The notes under the pieces are model-generated. The model was not told the origin of the DNA and searched no databases. It saw nothing but the letters and a program-made list of their open reading frames with translations. From positions 1 to 6,885 of the forward strand of contig CALGGL010000330.1 in assembly GCA_937915975.1 (NCBI GenBank): a stretch of DNA of 6,885 nucleotides. The letters are read 5' to 3'. Position numbers and translations under genes: made by a program. The stretch is from an uncultured Lachnospiraceae bacterium (GTDB lineage Bacteria > Bacillota > Clostridia > Lachnospirales > Lachnospiraceae). This document shows positions 5,201 to 6,885 of this stretch, piece by piece. How positions within the stretch are numbered: the first letter of the stretch is position 1; each line of letters opens with the position of its first letter.

Positions 5201-6761
5201 TTTTTGGAATTAATCTCCACCATTTTGTTTTTTGATATGAATATCCATTCTTAACTATTCTATTATCTATATCTGTGAATAATTCTCCAGTATCCATATC
5301 TTTTATAAGATATCTCAACAAAGGCCATCTTGTTCCTCCTTTTGATTCAGGTATTGTAAATATATCATAAAAGCCATCATCAATTTTAGATAAAGGATGT
5401 AAGGGTAAATCTTCTGAAACATATTTTATATTATTTGAAACAAGCATATTAAATCTATCATTTTCTCTTATTAATCCATATTTAGATGGATCTTCAATAT
5501 TAGTATCAATATTAGGCATATTATTAATCGTTTCTTCACTTGCATCTTCAGGAAGATAATAAAGACTTCCAAAATAATCTCTAAGACAAAAATATCTAAC
5601 TGCTCCCATTAGTGTAGTTCTAAACATACCAATACATCTGAGACATTCACTATCTAAATCACATTCAGCCAAAAATCCAAACATAAAAGCAACAACTGAA
5701 TAAACGTTTTTTTCATGTCCTTTTAATTGCATTTCTTGTACATCTATTTTCTTTTTCTTTCCTTTAATTAAATAATAACAATGTGTTTCTATTCTATTAT
5801 CATCTCCTGAATAACTTGATATGGCCTTGGATAAAGCATTACCACTTCCTGCTGGAAGTGTGCATATTGCACATCTTTCTAAAAATTTATTTTTAATTTC
5901 TTCTTCTCTGTGAAATATTGCGTTTATTATTTCATGAATTATACCATCTCCACTGCATGCTATAAATCCATCATAAGCCATTGGATCTAATGTTAAAACA
6001 TGATTATACGCTTGCTTATGTTCACTAGTAACTATTTTATCTATTTCAATTTCAGTTTGAGCAAAAATACTTTCAGCTTTTGCCCATAAAGTGAGAGAAT
6101 TTCCTTTACCTCCTATAGGATTAATAAAAGCAAGAAATTTTCTTTTTCTATTTTTAGCTTGTAATTCATTTAATTTTGGTAAAGAAATTTCATAAATATA
6201 TTTTTTAATTTGTGTCACATTATCATTTTGTATTAAAAAATAATCAGTAATGTATTCTCTTATTCTATAATTATTTCTACATTTGCAATCACAACAAAAT
6301 AAACATTTACAAAAATTACAATTTGACTTAGAAATAAGAGGGAAATATGTTAAAGAACAAATTTCCTTCTGAGACAATAATTTATCTTTTTCAATATTTT
6401 TATTATTTGTATTTACCATAATATTATTATTTATTTCATTAACTTTTTCTTTATCAATATTTTCTTGAGATAAAAAACTTATAAAATCAATTTGTTCTAT
6501 TGTTTTTAAATAAATATAATTATCATTATCATTATTATCCTTCTCTCCAATATTCTTATTATTAATATATAATTCTATATTAATTGACATTTTTTGCGTA
6601 TTTATACTTAATTTTACCTTTTTTAATTTTCCTCCTTCAATTAATTCACATTCGAAAGATTTAGAAGTTTCTGGAGAATCTAATATATCAGAATTTTGAT
6701 TTAAAATTAATTTTTTTGGGTCTGATGAAGTAATAATGTTATCTTCCTCATTTTCTTTCAT
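4290..6761 (-). CDS. Chimeric reading frame: ciliate sphingosine kinase joined to a bacterial surface protein
   Basis: The open frame has 823 codons but two compositions. Codons 1 to about 520 are very A+T rich and encode a sphingosine/diacylglycerol kinase family protein; from about 521 to 823 the G+C content rises to bacterial level and the protein becomes an Asp/Tyr/Trp-rich beta protein typical of Lachnospiraceae. The ATG at 6759-6761 is preceded two codons upstream by an in-frame TAA and has no Shine-Dalgarno site, as expected for a eukaryotic start. The stop (TAA, 4290-4292) lies 25 bases before the next bacterial lipoprotein gene. No known family joins these parts, and the kinase homology stops within its final segment. 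I therefore read it as two partial genes fused at about 5200, by contig chimerism or less likely by recent DNA integration. The two halves are described separately. Confidence 0.7.
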   Translation of the reverse strand: MKENEEDNIITSSDPKKLILNQNSDILDSPETSKSFECELIEGGKLKKVKLSINTQKMSINIELYINNKNIGEKDNNDNDNYIYLKTIEQIDFISFLSQENIDKEKVNEINNNIMVNTNNKNIEKDKLLSQKEICSLTYFPLISKSNCNFCKCLFCCDCKCRNNYRIREYITDYFLIQNDNVTQIKKYIYEISLPKLNELQAKNRKRKFLAFINPIGGKGNSLTLWAKAESIFAQTEIEIDKIVTSEHKQAYNHVLTLDPMAYDGFIACSGDGIIHEIINAIFHREEEIKNKFLERCAICTLPAGSGNALSKAISSYSGDDNRIETHCYYLIKGKKKKIDVQEMQLKGHEKNVYSVVAFMFGFLAECDLDSECLRCIGMFRTTLMGAVRYFCLRDYFGSLYYLPEDASEETINNMPNIDTNIEDPSKYGLIRENDRFNMLVSNNIKYVSEDLPLHPLSKIDDGFYDIFTIPESKGGTRWPLLRYLIKDMDTGELFTDIDNRIVKNGYSYQKTKWWRLIPKRVLADIDDVNHDPAIGTNYVPEKPIIVDNEVMTIEIVNIHHPQPEGDFEDMRYRWDLKVTNNRAKGGIWVNFLFVRYNGVEIGRKALTPQSRVAKGQTREISIVWLDDHNWDYDYTGFSDEPSSLEFIAEAEDEDYLYLIGEEVAFYPNGQENVVSDVPDLSGFAPMIDYNGVKFYITRVNTEEEENDTICLKGFVVNDSDLGYDFDCWGDEVEVNGNAAFGNSLGFDLYPHSVHYFQGWMDLPEGNYVYDGEDVEIGIQYELTEQYVDQWQLKTDSMNYDPVVQGTMFKCIAPAIKTSTHIY
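5150..5210. other. Junction between bacterial and ciliate DNA
   Basis: Within about 60 bases both base composition and protein homology switch. To the right, 5221-5280 is 20% G+C; to the left, 5041-5100 is 42%. The kinase homology ends at codon 520 (5202-5204), and recognisable bacterial domain sequence begins by about codon 544. The bases between are intermediate in composition and could belong to either side. No transposon ends, target duplication or tRNA mark the join. Confidence 0.7.
5200..6761 (-). other. Ciliate half: sphingosine kinase lacking its last strands
   Basis: Sphingosine kinases phosphorylate sphingosine and related long-chain bases with ATP. The conserved blocks appear in order: FINPIGGKGN (212-221, nucleotide loop), ACSGDGIIHEIINA (268-281, catalytic SGDG), TLPAGSGNALSKAI (301-314), GFLAECDLDSE (362-372, matching the lipid-contacting GFIADVDLESE of human SPHK1), GSLYYLPED (398-406), and DDGFYDIFTI (461-470) through RLIPK (516-520). 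The human protein continues RLEPK then, within about ten residues, a VDGE strand; here the homology ends at RLIPK. Residues 1-130 are Asn/Lys-rich, with a possible PH-like strand pattern at 36-65. Seven cysteines crowd 148-161. The sequence uses mainly A/T-ending codons and has no introns that break the frame. Assignment to the family is secure; sphingosine versus ceramide or diacylglycerol as substrate rests on motif resemblance. Confidence 0.85.
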
Positions 6762-6840
6762 TATTTAAAAAATAATAAATAAAAATAAAATAAATTATAT
6801 ATTTTTTATATTTCATTTTATTTTGCCTTTAAACAAAAAA
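6762..6840 (-). promoter_or_regulatory. Subtelomeric leader of the kinase gene
   Basis: Seventy-nine bases separate the telomere from the kinase start codon, with only five G or C bases. On the minus strand the stretch contains TATA-like runs (around 6790-6812) and stops in frame with the gene. Whatever promoter and 5' untranslated region the gene uses must fit here, which is typical of gene-sized ciliate chromosomes. No individual element can be assigned with confidence. Confidence 0.5.
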
Positions 6841-6885
6841 TGGGGATTGGGGATTGGGGATTGGGGATTGGGGATTGGGGATTGG
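6841..6885 (+). repeat. Telomere: (TGGGGAT)6 plus TGG
   Basis: Six perfect copies of a heptamer and three further bases run to the end of the window. The G-rich strand reads 5' to 3' toward the end, the correct polarity for a telomere. Tetrahymena uses TTGGGG and hypotrich ciliates TTTTGGGG; written as TTGGGGA this unit is the Tetrahymena repeat with one added A. I believe rumen ciliates have been reported with a CCCCAAT-type repeat, which would be its complement, but I could not confirm it. Confidence 0.85.

Noticed and set aside
6510..6545. ATTATC-like microsatellite in the kinase gene
   Set aside because: It encodes an Asn/Asp-rich stretch and is ordinary low complexity for a very A+T-rich protist gene.
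4290..6761. A novel natural two-domain lipid kinase with an extracellular-type tail
   Set aside because: The composition break coincides with the end of kinase homology, the kinase lacks its last conserved strand, and one side is telomeric while the other is a bacterial operon.

Overview
The window looks like two organisms joined at about position 5200. The left three quarters (1 to about 5200) is bacterial. All genes lie on the minus strand in one tight operon with Shine-Dalgarno sites. Lines I counted by hand are 42-47% G+C, and the gene products are Gram-positive lipoproteins and membrane-anchored surface proteins. The style (duplicated DUF6273 domains, LSGC/LTGC lipoboxes, Thr-Thr-Glu-Ala linkers, Gln/Asn-rich N-termini) points to Lachnospiraceae, for example a rumen Butyrivibrio or Pseudobutyrivibrio relative. 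The right quarter (about 5200 to 6885) is eukaryotic. It is 13-22% G+C in the lines counted, encodes most of a sphingosine kinase, and ends in six perfect copies of a G-rich heptamer (TGGGGAT) oriented as a telomere. A telomere 79 bases from a start codon is what a gene-sized ciliate macronuclear chromosome looks like, so a rumen ciliate is the natural candidate.

Layout in transcription order, right to left. The telomere (6841-6885) and a nearly pure A+T leader (6762-6840) precede an 823-codon reading frame (4290-6761). Its first ~520 codons are the ciliate kinase and its last ~300 are the C-terminal part of a bacterial secreted protein with two similar beta-rich domains. Then follow a lipoprotein of unknown function (3011-4264), a lipoprotein with two DUF6273 domains (1200-2954), a Q/N/Y-rich single-pass membrane protein with a TTEA-repeat stalk (99-1175), and at the left edge the ribosome binding site and first codons of what may be a relative of that last gene (17-52).

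The bacterial genes have gaps of 25, 56, 24 and about 46 bases and are probably co-transcribed. Together they look like a set of cell-envelope proteins that display domains outside the membrane; no enzyme activity can be assigned. The 56-base gap holds an imperfect palindrome that resembles a REP-like repeat. The operon promoter and the true start of its first visible gene are missing because the ciliate sequence begins there.

The in-frame fusion of a eukaryotic kinase to a bacterial surface protein is the most striking feature. The cheapest explanation is a chimeric contig (single-cell amplification, library or assembly) between a ciliate chromosome and a prey, symbiont or rumen bacterium. 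A very recent transfer into the ciliate genome is possible but not supported by anything in the sequence beyond frame continuity. No RNA genes, CRISPR arrays, insertion sequences or convincing terminators were seen.
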